In this document: positions 12,801 to 24,679 of the stretch, in pieces
Layout of the letters: each line of letters opens with the position of its first letter
Numbering within the stretch: the first letter of the stretch is position 1
Translations under genes and position numbers: made by a program
The notes under the pieces: model-generated
What the model was told of the DNA's origin: nothing
Database searches by the model: none
The model's input: the letters and a program-made list of their open reading frames with translations, nothing else
NCBI RefSeq assembly: GCF_011075055.1
Contig: NC_058152.1
Coordinates: 11,213,228 to 11,277,227 of the forward strand
Reading direction: 5' to 3'
Length of the DNA stretch: 64,000 nt
Source of the DNA: Mangifera indica
Lineage: Eukaryota; Streptophyta; Magnoliopsida; Sapindales; Anacardiaceae

Positions 12801-14378
12801 AGCCACAAATCCCCCACTTCCTTTATTTACTAAGTTTCTAACTCTAACTGCCGAAATCAACCCACTATAGGAACTTTGTGCCCCTTGAAATCGAAAAGCT
12901 TCATCTTCTGATATATGAAAAATAACCTCCTTGGAAAAACAATTAATACTAGCATGATACTTTGCTAACCAATTCATCCCTAGAATAACATCAAAGTCAT
13001 ACATCTCTAAGGGTAAAAGATCTACAAGAAATTTTCTACCCCCAAGGCAAATTTCACAAGACTTATAAACACAATCAATCCACACACAATCACCTAGAGG
13101 AGTAGCGATTGATAAAGGGTATTTTAGTGGCTCAGGGGATTTCTCACAATGACAAGTAAAAGCACATGATACAAAAGAATGAGTTGCACCAGAGTCAAAT
13201 AAAGCTTTAGCTTCCTTAGAAAATAGAGATAATGTACCTGCCACCACATCGTTGGAAGCCTCAACATCTTGATTAGTCATGGCAAATACTCGTCCTTGAG
13301 TCTTTGGCTTCTTGTTTTGACCTTCAACATTTTGAGTGCTAAAAACACCACGCTTCTTTGGGCAGTCTCTGACTAAATGCCCTATCTGTCCACAGTTAAA
13401 ACAAGCTCCAGTCTTTCTGTGACATTCTCCAGAATGTGCCCTACCACAAAAACTACAAAGTGATGCTACATTATTCTGAAGAGATCCCCCTCCCATAGGC
13501 TTTTGAAATGAACCACCCAAAATTCGAGGTTGAAAAGAACCAATTTGCTTGCTTGAACCACCACTGCGATTACCACCAGGCTTAAACTGCTTACTCCGTT
13601 TGTCTCGAGCATTCTGAGACTCAGCTAAATATCTCTCTGCTATCATTGCCCGCTCAACCATATCAGCATAAGTATTCAACTTTAGAATAGACAATCGACT
13701 CTTGATAGCTGGTCTTAAACCCTCAAAGAAACGTCGACAACGACTACCTTCATCCTTTATAAGTCCTGTTGCAAAACGAGATAGAGTAGTAAACTTTTCT
13801 TCATACTCAGCCACATATTTGTCACCCTGAATTAGACTAAGAAAATCAGCCTCCATCTTAAAACGCACATGATCAGGAAAGTATTTCTCATTGAAAACCT
13901 CTTCAAACCTACTCCAAGTAATAGGGGCTGCACCCAATTGATTGCTTAAAAGACGTGAAGTAGCCTCCCACCAATGATCAGCCTCACCTTGAAGCATAAA
14001 TGTAGCAAAGACAACCTTTTGATTATCACTACACCCCATAGCTGTGAATATCTTTTGCATTTGCTTCAACCAAGCTTCAGCTACCATAGGATCTGTGGTC
14101 CCTTTGAAGACAGGAGGTCCTAACTTCTTAAATTGCTCCAACGTTGCACCACCAGCATTAACATCTTGTTCTTCGTTCCTCACATCCTGCCTTGCGGGGG
14201 CTTGACCATTTGCTAATTGCTCTAAGACTCGAGCTTGACTTTCTAGAAATTTATTCATCGCATACAACATCGGGTTGCTTTCTTGAGCAAGTTGACGAAG
14301 GGTAATGTTGTCATTATCTTGATTGTCATCTCTCGAAGCTGAAGGGTCTTGCCTTGTAGCAGATTTACGTGGTGGCAT
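9846..14378 (-). CDS. Gag-pol polyprotein of the chromovirus
   Basis: A single 1510-aa frame without stops. In order: a Gag capsid region (about residues 85-260); a CCHC zinc knuckle [15 protein letters not shown] (about 325-340); aspartic protease with [10 protein letters not shown]; reverse transcriptase with the FIDDILVF catalytic motif; RNase H with [11 protein letters not shown] and TDHKSLKYL; integrase with an HHCC zinc-binding region (from [11 protein letters not shown] to CLVCQQ) and catalytic segments [15 protein letters not shown] and DGQSERTIQ; and a C-terminal chromodomain-like segment [16 protein letters not shown], which in this clade can direct integration to chromatin. Gag and pol are fused in one frame, as is usual for plant chromoviruses. 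All key motifs appear intact. Translation starts at MPPRKS, 187 bp inside the 5' LTR. Confidence 0.95.
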   Translation of the reverse strand: MPPRKSATRQDPSASRDDNQDNDNITLRQLAQESNPMLYAMNKFLESQARVLEQLANGQAPARQDVRNEEQDVNAGGATLEQFKKLGPPVFKGTTDPMVAEAWLKQMQKIFTAMGCSDNQKVVFATFMLQGEADHWWEATSRLLSNQLGAAPITWSRFEEVFNEKYFPDHVRFKMEADFLSLIQGDKYVAEYEEKFTTLSRFATGLIKDEGSRCRRFFEGLRPAIKSRLSILKLNTYADMVERAMIAERYLAESQNARDKRSKQFKPGGNRSGGSSKQIGSFQPRILGGSFQKPMGGGSLQNNVASLCSFCGRAHSGECHRKTGACFNCGQIGHLVRDCPKKRGVFSTQNVEGQNKKPKTQGRVFAMTNQDVEASNDVVAGTLSLFSKEAKALFDSGATHSFVSCAFTCHCEKSPEPLKYPLSIATPLGDCVWIDCVYKSCEICLGGRKFLVDLLPLEMYDFDVILGMNWLAKYHASINCFSKEVIFHISEDEAFRFQGAQSSYSGLISAVRVRNLVNKGSGGFVACVTVDKDKEARLEDILIVRDFSDVFPEDLPGLPPDREIEFAIDLLPGTAPISKAPYRMAPLELKELKVQLQELLDKRLIRPSVSPWGAPVLFVKKKDGSMRLCIDYRQLNLVTIKNKYPLPRIDDLFDQLQGAAVFSKIDLRSGYHQLKIKPDDVPKTAFRTRYGHYEFLVMPFGLTNAPAAFMDLMNRVFQNYLDQFVIVFIDDILVFSKSEEEHEEHLRIVLQTLREKKLYAKFKKCEFWIDKVVFLGHVVTKDGISVDPSKIEAVVNWQRPANVTEVRSFLGLAGYYRRFVEGFSSLASPLTQLTRKDVKFHWDEECEKSFQELKQRLVSAPVLTVPSSGGGFIIYSDASKKGLGCVLMQHGKVVAYASRQLKNYERNYPTHDLELAAVVFALKIWRHYLYGETCEIFTDHKSLKYLFTQKELNLRQRRWLELVKDYDCRIHYHPGKANVVADALSRKSFGGIANLICTQKHILDDLRKYEVMVVLPGHSGFLANIKVQPMLIERIKMAQKEDPLLLEIVNEVKKGNKLEFGLSDDDILRFGKRICVPNNNNLKKEILSEAHESAYSVHPGGTKMYRDLRNNFWWRNMKNDIADYVSKCLVCQQVKIEHQRPGGPLQPLPIPEWKWDHITMDFVSGLPRSKRGFDSIWVVVDRLTKSAHFLAVKITYNMFQLPDLFIREVVRLHGVPQSIVSDRDARFTSKFWVSLHQNLGTKLSFSTAFHPQTDGQSERTIQTLEDMLRACMLDLGGSWEDHLPLIEFAYNNSFHSSIGMAPYEALYGRKCRSPICWEEVGERKLLGPELVQITSDKIKLIRERLHTAQSRQKSYADHRRRELEFEVGDFVFLKVSPWKGVFRFGKRGKLSPRFIGPFEILERIGAVAYRVALPPSLSRLHNVFHVSALRKYLADPSHVLDYQPIQISEDLSYEEQALEVIDRKEQFLRNRVIPLVKVRWRNHSLEEATWEQEAEIKEKYPQLFEALGMY

Positions 14379-14549
14379 CTTAATGACAATAACAAAATTA
14401 GCAAAACTTTAGTGTAAACTAAAAATATAAGCCTATATATATACTAAATTTATCTAAAGATAATCATATAACATGATTTTATTGCTAAATCATATTACCA
14501 CAACACAAATTAAAATCATCTTAAAAGTCTACAGAATCTTAAACCTAAA

Positions 14550-14561
14550 GCTCTGATACCA
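14550..14561 (-). other. Primer-binding site (tRNA-iMet type)
   Basis: On the minus strand this reads TGGTATCAGAGC, the common plant primer-binding site complementary to the 3' end of initiator tRNA-Met. It lies four bases from the 5' LTR end. It fixes the element's orientation and shows the right LTR is the 5' LTR. Confidence 0.88.
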
Positions 14562-14565
14562 CAAC

Positions 14566-17225
14566 TGTAACACCCCAAAACTAAAATAAAACATATGATT
14601 TCAAAAGACTTCATAAATCCCTTAAATAAAGTCAAATCTTGAATACAAAGTTTTTCAACCACAAAAAGCATGAAAAACAAAAATCTTTCAAACAAAACAT
14701 ACAATCAAATAGTTACTAAACTAATTTATTATTATTTTTTTCTCTTAGCCAATCTTCCCAGCTAACTTCTTTTATTCTTTATTCCCCAAAGCTAAACAGA
14801 AACTCACACTTTATGACATCTTTAATCTGCAAAAATGTTAATGACGAGGGGTAAGCCGTCAACTCAGTAAGCAGAAGCTAAACGTTATATATGCATACTT
14901 AAACATTTAATTTAAACATTAATAAAGAAAATCAAATAAAAGAAGGTCAAACAGAAAACCAAGTGCTTACACATATAAAACCACAAATAAATAAATAAAT
15001 AAATAAATTATTTCAGAACCTTTCAAACTATCAAACTTAAGTCAAAATTTATTTTAAACTCTTGTCACGTAGTGTCACCTGTACTCCCGGTGACCCGGCC
15101 AAAATTTCAGAATCAAATGTCACCTGTAATCCCGGTGACCCGGCCAGAATTTCAGAAATGTGCACAACAGAACAAATAATCCAGCTGGACCAAACTTATA
15201 GTTTCAGAGTTCAGAGCAGATATTCAGAGACTACGGACAATGAGTCAAAACCGTATATATATAAACAAAATTTCAAATCATAAATGTACCATAAATAATT
15301 TTATTGAATCAATGTCTGAGTAATTAAAATTTAAGTGGAACAAAAAGTATACGAAAATATTTTATAACTTGCAAAAGTCATTTGATACAAACAGAATGAA
15401 ATATCATTTATATAACTTACAACCCATGTATGCGAACAAAACAATTATATATATAAATCAAAGAAACATATATATATATATTATATAAACAAAGCATTTG
15501 TAGAAATTCTTTGGGTTTGATAGAAGACGTTTATAAAAATATTATATAGCTTGCGAAAACCAAATTTTTCAGATTTAAGTATCATTTCCAAACATATAAC
15601 ATTTTTATGCATACAAAAAGAATAGTTTCTACTTACCTTGACTACCAGCAAAAGTCTACACAAACCCTTATACGATCCAAGCTATCACGTACAACCTATT
15701 CGGATCCTAGCCAAAACCAATGAATTCAAATTGTAATAATACTCTTAGTAATATCCTTAAATCCCACTGAAAATCCTCAATTCCAAAACTAATTTTACAA
15801 ATTCTAAGAGTGTCTAAGGTGAATAATCCTAGACTTAACTAACACATATTTATACTGTATAACCTTCGTTCTATGAATTTTATAAATTTTTACACAAATT
15901 AAAACGTTACAAAACTTTGCAAAGACAAAGAAGACATATAGATGGTTTACCCAAAAATTATTCAGCTAAAAAAAATAAATATAAACTTCTAAAAAAAATT
16001 ACTTCCGTCCACAGCTCCTAATCACAACAACAGTTTTCAAGTTTGACAGTTCATGCTTCCAGCAATTTTATAAAATTCTGTATAACTCGAAAATTCACGA
16101 AATTTTGCAAATATAAACTTAACATATTGACGTTTTTATCAAAAAAATATGAACCCAAAATATTTTAAAAGTCATGCAAAACGAAATTTTTATCACAAAC
16201 CATTAACACTATCAAAAATATTCCAGATTGAACATATACACTTATAATAATTTTAGTAGATAACATAAAATTTACAAAATTTTGAAAACTTCCAGAATTA
16301 AACTATATATGCTAATTTACTTATAAAAAAATTATTCAAGTCAAAATCAATTCAAAAAGAAACTGAAAATTATATTTCTTTACTAGTCACAAATTCTGTC
16401 AAATAAATTTCAGGTTTAACACTCAATACTTTAACAATTTTAATAAATTGTATTAAATAGATAAAATTATGAAAATTTTCAGAACATAACTAGACATATT
16501 GATTTATGTTAAAAAAATATTTAAATTGAAAACGATGAAAAAAATATATATAAAAATAAATAAATCTTTTACCAAATTAAGATATCAACAAATTGCTAAA
16601 AAATTGTATTATTATTATTTTTTTCTTTCTTTTCATAAAACGAAATTAATATATAAAATAAAAATAGAATTAAAGGTACATAATTTTCTTTTGTTTTTAG
16701 TAAATTTACAAACTAATATAAAACTATCATGAAAGAAGCAATTTACAATGCAAAATTGAGTCGAATCCTAAAAGAAACCCTAATCTTCAAATCATAAAAC
16801 ACCTATATATCAAAATAATAAAATATTGAGACATACCTTAATGAAATAAAACAACACTATTTCCTTGCTTTAGTCTCCTACTCACAATTCTTCTCTTCCT
16901 AAAATCATTACTCCAAACTTTGCTCTTTGTTTTGAAAATAAGAAAATCCTCTCTCTCCCTTTATTAATAATGATTTTATTTTTCTTTAAAGAAAAATAAG
17001 TTTTGAAATAAATCCACATTTATCACCAATAAAATATCTCATCTCTTAATGGAAAGATTTAACTATTATCTAGATTTTACCTAATAAAATATTTTTAAAA
17101 AATTAAACTCACCTTATCCCCTAAAATTTAAATTTTATCCTATTTAAAAAAATAATAATAATAATAATAATTATGATAATAATAATAATACTAATGATAA
17201 TAATAATTAAAAGGTGAATATTACA
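14566..17225 (-). repeat. Right LTR (5' LTR of the minus-strand element)
   Basis: Same length as the left LTR (2660 bp) and almost identical to it. It would contain the promoter driving the gag-pol transcript leftwards. Transcription of the element would therefore run antisense to the host CRK p1. Confidence 0.93.
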
Positions 17226-17230
17226 ATGTA
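17226..17230. repeat. Target-site duplication, right (ATGTA)
   Basis: Second copy of ATGTA, directly following the right LTR and followed by CACATTTCTCTGG of the CRK intron. Confidence 0.9.
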
Positions 17231-19198
17231 CACATTTCTCTGGTTTGTCGATGCAGGCAAAGGACACATTTCATCTAGAACTGTCATAATCATTGCTTCT
17301 TCTGTACTAGTTATCACTATAGCACTTGTTGGCTTCACTTTTGTCCTTGTTATACAAAGGAGAAAAACAAAGAAGGAGATCATAAGCAAGCAGGACACAG
17401 AAGGTATCTGCAATTTTCTCTGCTATAACAGCAGCTACTAATTAACTCCATTTCTATTTGAACACGCACTTGTCGCTCTTATTGTTTAGATGGTGATGAA
17501 GTTGACAATGTGGAATCTTTGCAATTCGACTTCAACATTATCAGAGCTGCCACAAATGACTTCTCAGAGGATAATAAGGTTGGACAAGGCGGATTCGGTG
17601 CTGTTTACAAGGTAATATTAAGTGTTTTGGTCCAATAATCTAATCCACTGGTCATTGTCCATGATTCAATAATTTGGATTATTGTCAAGATATTATCCGA
17701 TTTATATACAAAATTCATCCCATACATACTCAATATCTCTCCACATGTTTTGGCGATGTAGATTTAGCCTAGGGGTGTCATATGTTCATTAACCAAAATG
17801 CCTACTGATTGTCAGTCAAAACTGATTCAATTCTAAGTTCTTGATTTCTTGAAGTTATACAATTTCAGGGGAGGCTTCCTGGAGGACAGGACATAGCTGT
17901 AAAAAGACTGTCTAGAGATTCTGGACAAGGAGGTAGAGTTTAAAAATGAAGTCCTCTTGGTGTCCAAGCTTCAACATAGGAACTTGGTTAGACTTTTGGG
18001 TTTCTGTTTGAGAGGAAATGTAAGGCTTCTCATCTATCAGCTTGTGCTCAATTCAAGTCTAGATAAGTTCATATTTGGTATGGTTTCACTGCTCTTTTGC
18101 CTTTATTTCAGCCAATCTTGTAACTTGTTCTTGACTTGAAATTGTGTGATATGTCTAGATCCGATGAAGTGTCTATTATTAGATTGGGAGGCTCGATACA
18201 AAATCATAGAGGGCATAGCACGAGGACTTCTTTACCTTCATGAAGATTCTCGGTTTCAGGTTGTTCATCGTGATCTAAAAGCTGGTAATATTCTTTTAGA
18301 TAATGACATGGTTCCCGAAATTTCAGATTTTGGAATGGCAAAATTGTTCAAAATGGATCAAACCCAAGGCGATACAAGTAGAATTGTTGGGACCTTGTAA
18401 GTATACATTAAAATTATAACTTAGACCTTGCTAAATGAAATTAATCAAATCCATCTGTGGCCATTTTCAGTGGATATATGGCTCCAGAATACCTCAAGCA
18501 TGGACAATTCTCAGTCAAGTCTGATGTTTTTAGCTTTGGTGTGCTGATCCTGGAAATCATCAGTGGTCAAAAGAATAGTTCCTTTCATAATGAAAAACAT
18601 GCACAAGATCTATTAAGCTTTGTAAGTAAACATTAGTATGAGCAAATTTCACGTTGTTTGACCTGTCCAAAAGCAAAATCGTGACAGATTGTGTCCAAAA
18701 CGGATAATCTTGATAGTGGACAGACTATTGGATCAAGATGTTATAATTTCTTCTTATGAGTTAAACTGACTATCAATATTTTTGACAGGCATGGAGAAAC
18801 TGGAATGAAGGGACAGCTTTGAATCTGGTAGACCCTACTCTGAGAGTTGGTTCTAGCAGTGAAGTGATGAGATGTATTCACATTGGGTTGCTTTGTGTTC
18901 AAGAAAATGTCTCGAACAGACCTACAATGGCTTCGGTTGTTCTCATGCTCACTAGCTGCTCTTTATCTCTCCCAGTTCCCTCGAAACCGGCATTTTTCAT
19001 GCACCTGGACTTGGAGAAGGATGATTCAGAATCACCTATGCTGGATCACAGTCAAAGTCATGTTCAGTTTTCCTTGAATGAGGCTTCAATTACCCGACTA
19101 GAGGCTCGTTAATATGTCTTGTACACATGAAATGTCTTGAGAACAAGCATTATTAAATCATAAACAAGCCTTATTTGTCTCTAGTGTACTTGTTCTAA

Positions 19199-19435
19199 CT
19201 AATAAGGGTAGAATTCGGTTATGGAAGCTTCATTTACAGATGAAGGCATGCATTTGCTTGAAGATTGAACTGCTTCCAGACCCAATTCCAAAGGACTCTG
19301 CCCTGTTTGCTGAACCTTCCTGAACGCACAATAATCCGATATGATGCATCAGGTGATTTCATTTCGATGGAAAGATTTGCCTAGAGCTTGATCTGTTAGC
19401 TCTAATGGTGTCCCATCCCTCCAAAGTCTCCAGGC
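19199..19435 (-). pseudogene. M-type CRK last-exon remnant (m1)
   Basis: Last exon of an M-type CRK, convergent with p1, 86 bp between stops. Translation gives [20 protein letters not shown] and then a stop (TGA) after NEIT. A deletion removes the middle of the exon, including the DPADRP region, and the splice acceptor is changed from CAG to CTG. No other exons follow; similarity ends at about 19475 and the second PIG-P begins. This mirrors the m0 to PIG-P junction at the left edge and shows the two blocks are duplicates. Confidence 0.8.
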
Positions 19436-19705
19436 CAGGGACGAAAAATCAGGTAATTTTTCATATCAAACTTCTAACTTCCATTGAAAATTGGTGATTC
19501 AGTTCTTTTTGTCCAAAGTTTGGTTACTGGTTTCAATTATTTGATCATTATGGGCACAAAAGAGCATTACAGCTATAAGCTTGTAATATTTTCCACATTT
19601 ACTTCTCAAAATGTACTTGAAATCAATTCAGTAACAAACGAGATCATAAATTCACAGAACAAAATGGGTATTTTGTTCATCTCCCTCAGGTACAGAAACA
19701 GAATT

Positions 19706-20789
19706 TTAAGGTTCTCTGCTGAATTCATCTGCAAATCAATAGAGCAGAGTATTACACAAAATGTAGCATTGTGAACGATGGCTAAAATGTTTCAGAAAAA
19801 ATGATTATACTTTATATTCATCTCCATGACTTGAAATCTATACAGACAGGTAGATGCTTTGTTAAAATACATTGCTAGAGAAGCAGGTCAGAGGTCACAG
19901 TTACCAAACATTGTATTCAAGGAAGTTGAAGGAGTCAACATGAAATTGAGGCCAATGTAAAAAGATAATGCTAATACTACAGTCACCATAGCATAAGCTG
20001 GCACCACCAATGCCCAATACCTGAAAAACAAAATTGCCAATAGAGTCAACATTATCATACTTGTAACAGTTCAAAGTAAGTCCATTGAGAGATCACACAG
20101 CAAGAAATGAGTTAATTTCATGAGTTTCAGTTCATGTATTGGACAGGCTATAATTGTAATGTTCGAAGATTTTCATCTCCATTTATGTCATGATTTCATT
20201 CAATATTCAGTTGACCTGCTAGGGTAATAAGAAATCCCAATTGCATGTAACCAGCGTTGAGGAACATATGCCCATACCAAGAAAAGAACTGTTGAGAAGA
20301 AAAGATAAAAGTGTCACAAAGCCATGGAGACCCAAAAAACACTTCATCAGAATTTATCCATCAAATGCCTTAATTTAAAGGCATAAAGTACTTAATGAAA
20401 TTAAAAAGCACTTCAAATTGCTGGGAAAATGAAAACTTGTTATAAAAGAAATAACAAAGGATCTTCTTCAATACATCATATGCAGTAAAATTCTGATCTT
20501 TTCAAGTTTATTAGTGTTTGAGAGCTATCCCTATCACGCTTTCTTGTAGCACAATCTAAAATAACTTATGATTTATAAGTAAATGCAACAATCAATAGAA
20601 ATAACTACAAACACCTGTAGTGACAACTGTGGTAATGGATCCAACAAAGCCATAAACTTCAGAAGTCTTAGGACCAAACCCAGAATAAGCCTTGCCATCA
20701 TGATCTAAAAAAGACACAGTTGCTCTCCTTCTCTTCGTAAAACTTAATATTCTTCTTGGACTATTAACCGAATGTTGATCTTCCATCAC
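19706..20789 (-). pseudogene. PIGP: PIG-P second copy, C-terminally truncated
   Basis: Duplicate of the PIG-P gene at 965-2175, with exons 20615-20789, 20216-20288, 19905-20020 and 19706-19728. Exon borders are conserved and the frame is kept up to DEFSREP, followed directly by TAA where copy 1 reads TCA. The predicted product is 128 aa and lacks the last 38 residues, including the conserved IGIHKIN...MF end. The DNA for most of that end is also deleted. Exon 3 has one codon fewer (one of the two Ser codons before Thr). Some residues match the common family form better than copy 1 does (GPKTSE, QRWLHAIG). It may be expressed as a short form or be a dying duplicate. A conserved stretch near 21597-21690 may be its noncoding first exon. 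Confidence 0.8.
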
Positions 20790-22084
20790 CTTCCTCTTAA
20801 AATTTCAACTTCTACTCCTGGAACCAGTAACCGTAACACAGCTCTAGTAACCAATTTTCTTAAACTTGATAATAATCTAATTCTCAGAAAAAAAAAAAAA
20901 AAACCTTGTTACAAGAGACTTTAGAGAGAATGCAATGTATAAATTCATGAAAAGAAACAAAAAAGCAGCAAAATGAAAGATGATTTTTAAATTTTATGAG
21001 ATACAATACAAGCCCAAAAAAAATAAAAAACAAAACCATAAATGAACATGATCAAATTATTTCAAATTTCAGAAGGATCTGTTTCATTGTTATTACATTT
21101 ATTACTAATCACTAAATCTTCAGCTAATAAGTAAGAGCTTAATAACAATACTTGAGCACCAATATTATATTTTTATTATCATTTTCAATTACAACAGAGT
21201 TTGAGCAATGCCCTTAAATCTCAAAAATGGAAATAGCCAAAGTCCATAGCAAACCAATTTCATTACAAATACTAAATCTCAAACAACAATGAACACAAAA
21301 ACTAAACCAAAACCAGACACAAATGTGGAGGATTTCAATACAGGACCTCTTACTTTGATACTTTACAGTAAATTACCTAAAAGTTGAACCAGAAATTGTC
21401 AAAATTGTTAAAAATGAAGAAAAAGAAGTAAGAATGAAAACCAACCAAGAGAGACAACAATGAAGGATCATACAAACATGTTCAGATTAAAAATGGGTTT
21501 GTTTATTCATCAGAATCATCACAGAAGATTGCATGATATGAGAAAGAAAAAATCAAACAAATTAACGATCTAGATCTGAAGAACAATAAAAGTTTTACCT
21601 TTACGCTGCGTTTTGAATGAAGAGCTAATTGAGAGTTTGCTGAAGGTTGAAGAAGAGAGCTTCTTGTCGGGTCGGAGATCAAATTCCGGGAATTAATATT
21701 CGTGGGGTAACAAGTGAAGATAAAAAATTAGAACTTGTAAAACCCCCTACGATTTATAAAATGTTCACTCTGCACCCTTACTCATCATGCCCTAATGCCG
21801 ATAAGTCATACTGTAAAACTCATTCTTCAGTGAACTCGCACAACGGCACCCAAAGATGTGACTAGCCGTAAGAATAGTAACCAGTGGCTTGACATGCTGA
21901 TAGAAGTTTCTTGCCTAAGGAAAACAACTTGTCAGAGTGCATTTCATCTATATCTACGCTCAAAATGGAAAGTAATAACTTCTTACCAGAACACGACACA
22001 ATCGTTATTTTATCTTAACGTAACCGAATATGAAATTTTTTAATTTAAATTTGTAAATGATTAGATTGTAACCATTCTTTTTCA

Positions 22085-22285
22085 TAGAAGAAAAGGAAGA
22101 AGAAAAAAAGAGGGAAAATATCCTTGTTAAAGAGGCTAAGCATATCATACAAAAATAGCAAATTAAATGTCTAGGTGTATAAATGATTACTTAAAGGAAA
22201 TGAACAAGAAAAAAAGGAAGGAAAATACCCCTATAAAGGAGGCTAGACATATCAAACATAAATGGCAAATTGGATGTTTAGTTTT
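22085..22285. repeat. Tandem duplication, about 110-bp unit
   Basis: Two diverged copies lie side by side, each with AAGAAAAAAAG, then GGAAAATA, then GAGGCTA, CATATCA and GCAAATT. No gene is seen here. Confidence 0.5.
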
Positions 22286-22489
22286 ACCATCAATATATTG
22301 TCCATTTTGAATGTAATCTTTTATAATTTTGTTTTGAGTTTTGTAATCTAAAATGTCTCTCGATAGTTTGAAAGGTCATAAGCTATTTAACCTATCTTCT
22401 GTTATTATTGCTAAACAATGTGGATGTCCATATATATACCTAATAACTCTTATGTTTTGTCATAGTGAGATTTTCTTATAGGTGTTACA

Positions 22490-22850
22490 TTAGTCTTCCC
22501 AATCTGCACGTCCCAATGTATTGGTCCCCTTTTTCCCAAACAAAATCGTGCATTTACACCAATAAGTCTAAATGATTGATGAAATTGAGAAAGGCGAAGA
22601 TGAAAACCCACCTTAACCCTGCTTAAACTATTAGATTGGGATTGACTTAACGATTAAACCATGACTTGACATTATTTATCCAGTTTGATCAAGGGTCGAT
22701 CCAATCCAATGATTAATGTAAATTCAAAATTGTACCCACCTGTTACACTGGTTGAATTAATTAATTCGAGTTTTAAAACACAAGACTATCAACATTAGTG
22801 TTTATATTTATAGGATGCAGGTCTCCTCCTAAACATTTCCCTTTTTTTTA
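22490..22850. repeat. Upstream duplicated block, copy 1
   Basis: This block is similar to 24680-25050. Shared stretches include AATGATTGATGA...GAATTGAGAAAG, CAGTTTGATC and the CGAGTTTTAAAACACA end, followed by the ACATTAGTGTTT segment. It is part of a tandem duplication of the region upstream of p2. Confidence 0.55.
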
Positions 22851-23540
22851 AGGCTAAAAGACTTATTCCCACCCAAAGATTATTGATTTTTCAAGTTCTC
22901 ATCCTTTAACTTTGAAAAACTCTTTTTACCCATTTATAGGCTGTTAAGTCTGTTTGTTTTAAGAATAAAATTATCATTTTATTTGTAATATTAAAAATAA
23001 ATTAAAATTTTACCTTATTTTTCCCTTTAAAAAACTAACAATTTCTCATTTAGGTCAAGTTTTAAAAAATCAAATTTCCCTATGCGGTTTATATTTAAAT
23101 ATTCGATCACTCCCTCCGATGCCATCGTTGATGGGCTCTCCCTCCCAAAGGTCCATTTTCCTCTAGTGGTCTCCTTTAGCTTCTCTTCTCCCTCTGGCAC
23201 TCATGCGATGCTCATTTGGGAAGATGATTGTTTCTTTGAAGAAAATAACTCATCCTCTTCTTCTTATACAACTCGTCTTTCCAAGCGAGTGTGGCATGGT
23301 TGTTGGAGGGAAATGAGATACTGAGAGAGACCACTAAAGGAAGAGAAACTGTCAAAAGAAAGAGATCGCCAAAGATGGCACCAAAGGGAGTGGTCAAATA
23401 TTGAAATACAAACCTTAGGAAGGAAATATAAATTTTTTAAACTTAGCCTAGGGAAAATTGTTATTTTTTAGAGTTTGGAGGGAAAATGAATAAAATTTGA
23501 AAATTAACGGATTTGAGTAACTCACTAGATGCTATCTCAC
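22851..23540. other. Unassigned segment upstream of p2
   Basis: No gene is supported. Two overlapping short frames (23082-23324 plus, 23212-23397 minus) resemble no family I know. The block is absent after the second copy of the duplicated region, so it is probably an insertion, but I could not define its ends. Confidence 0.3.
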
Positions 23541-23544
23541 GATA

Positions 23545-23933
23545 TAGTATTTTAAGAATTTCCCTAATGATTAAGAATCCTAGTAGGCTTTAGTTTAGTA
23601 ATAAGAGTTCTAATAAGATTTGACCTAAAAATAATAGTCCAAGCATATTGTAATGAGAGATGTGAAAAAAATATTAAATAATATTGTCTCTGTTTCATGT
23701 TTTGGGTTAACCATGATAAATTGCTTGTGTTATTTCTCTTTACTATGTGATTACATGCTGTATTGATGTTAGAGGTGTGTATAATTCGATTTAAACCGTA
23801 AAATCAAATCAAATACTTAAAAATTATGATTTTGTTTGGTTTGTAAAATGGTTTGGTTTGAGTTGATAAATTTTTTAAAAACAATTTTTAATTTGGGTTA
23901 CAGTTTTAGCAATACATACATACATACACACGT

Positions 23934-23972
<39 letters not shown>

Positions 23973-24400
23973 TATATTTTATAGAATTTTTAAATAAATA
24001 ATTAGGGATACAACTTGATTTTTTTCATATTTATTTTATCATTTTCTTTACATGTATTTTATATATATATATAGTTCATATTTATTTTAAATGTTTATAT
24101 TATGTTTTAAAAAATTATAATTCAATTAATTTTATTAAATAATATATATTTATAAGTGAATAATTTAAATAATTTTAAATTGTAATCCAAACAAGATTAA
24201 ACCATATATTTTCAATTCAATTTGGCTTGGTTTGAAACCCAAAATAGTTTAGTTTGATTTCGAAATTTTTCAAACTTTTTTTTTTTAGTTTGATTCGAAA
24301 AACTCTCAAACCACACCAATTAAACCATGTATGTCCATAATTGATGTTGTACACAATTTCATTTTCTACACCGTTACCATAAACTTTTCCCCAACAATCT
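23545..24400. repeat. LTR-like fragment, split by a hAT-type element
   Basis: The parts 23545-23760 and 24340-24400 match 37850-38110 upstream of p4. Shared stretches include ATTTCCCTAATGA, TTGTAATGAGA, AATATTGTCT, TTGGGTTAACCATGATAAAT and TTTTCTACACC. The composition and the AACA-like end resemble a solo copia LTR, but I could not find clean termini or a target duplication. Confidence 0.35.
23770..24339. mobile_element. hAT-type short element with 8-bp target duplication
   Basis: It is flanked by ATTGATGT at 23762-23769 and 24340-24347. The unoccupied paralogue near 38030 (TATTGATTTC) confirms the empty site. The element starts TAGAGGTGTG and its interior is rich in TTTGGTTTG/AAACCAAA motifs and (TA)n around 23937-23966. 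Terminal repeats are weak and there is no coding capacity. I infer hAT from the 8-bp duplication and the TAG start. Confidence 0.6.
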
Positions 24401-24679
24401 TCTCATCATCATCATCATCGATTTTGTTTGATTAGAAGACTTCATTATTTTAAAAAGATTAGGTGAATCATGCTCCACTACAGGTCAAATGTGAAAGCAC
24501 TAAAATGCTTATAAAACAGTTTATTATTGTTTCACTTTTACATTTTACAACCCAAAATATGTTTTAATCATTTGAAAATTTATAAGTTATTTAACAAATC
24601 TTCTAATATTATTAATGTAAGATATCTATAGGTATTCAATATCCCTCTCGTTCATTGTGAATATAAGACTTTTTTAAAT

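Larger units (their letters stand above)
7151..17225 (-). mobile_element. Intact Ty3/gypsy chromovirus (Tekay/Del-like)
   Basis: A complete 10,075-bp LTR retrotransposon on the minus strand, inside intron 1 of CRK p1 and just upstream of its membrane-span exon. It has two 2660-bp LTRs beginning TGTAA and ending TTACA, a tRNA-iMet-type primer-binding site, a polypurine tract, a single uninterrupted gag-pol frame and a matching 5-bp target duplication. The chromodomain at the C-terminus and the long LTRs place it in the chromoviruses; the Tekay/Del clade is my inference from LTR length and the gag-pol layout. The LTRs differ at only two positions that I could find, so insertion was very recent and the element may still be able to move. 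Confidence 0.93.
5711..19112 (+). pseudogene. P-type CRK p1, 5'-truncated and retrotransposon-split
   Basis: CRK with exons at about 5711-6359 (DUF26 ectodomain), 17257-17403 (membrane span), 17490-17611, 17869-18077, 18159-18396, 18471-18621 and 18789-19112. Nearly identical to intact p2 but broken three ways. The first exon lacks the start codon and signal peptide: the frame is open upstream only to a stop at 5681. Exon 4 has a 2-bp deletion after the SGQG codons, giving a stop at 17941. Intron 1 carries a 10-kb Ty3 element. Both DUF26 cysteine motifs survive (C-8x-C-2x-C, e.g. [13 protein letters not shown]), as do [14 protein letters not shown] and DFG. Splice sites are otherwise sound, so the losses look recent. 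A shortened kinase-only product is conceivable but the frameshift argues against it. Confidence 0.85.

Noticed and set aside
14540..14565. tRNA-like sequence next to the chromovirus LTR
   Set aside because: Only the 12 bases of the primer-binding site match initiator tRNA-Met; there is no tRNA gene.
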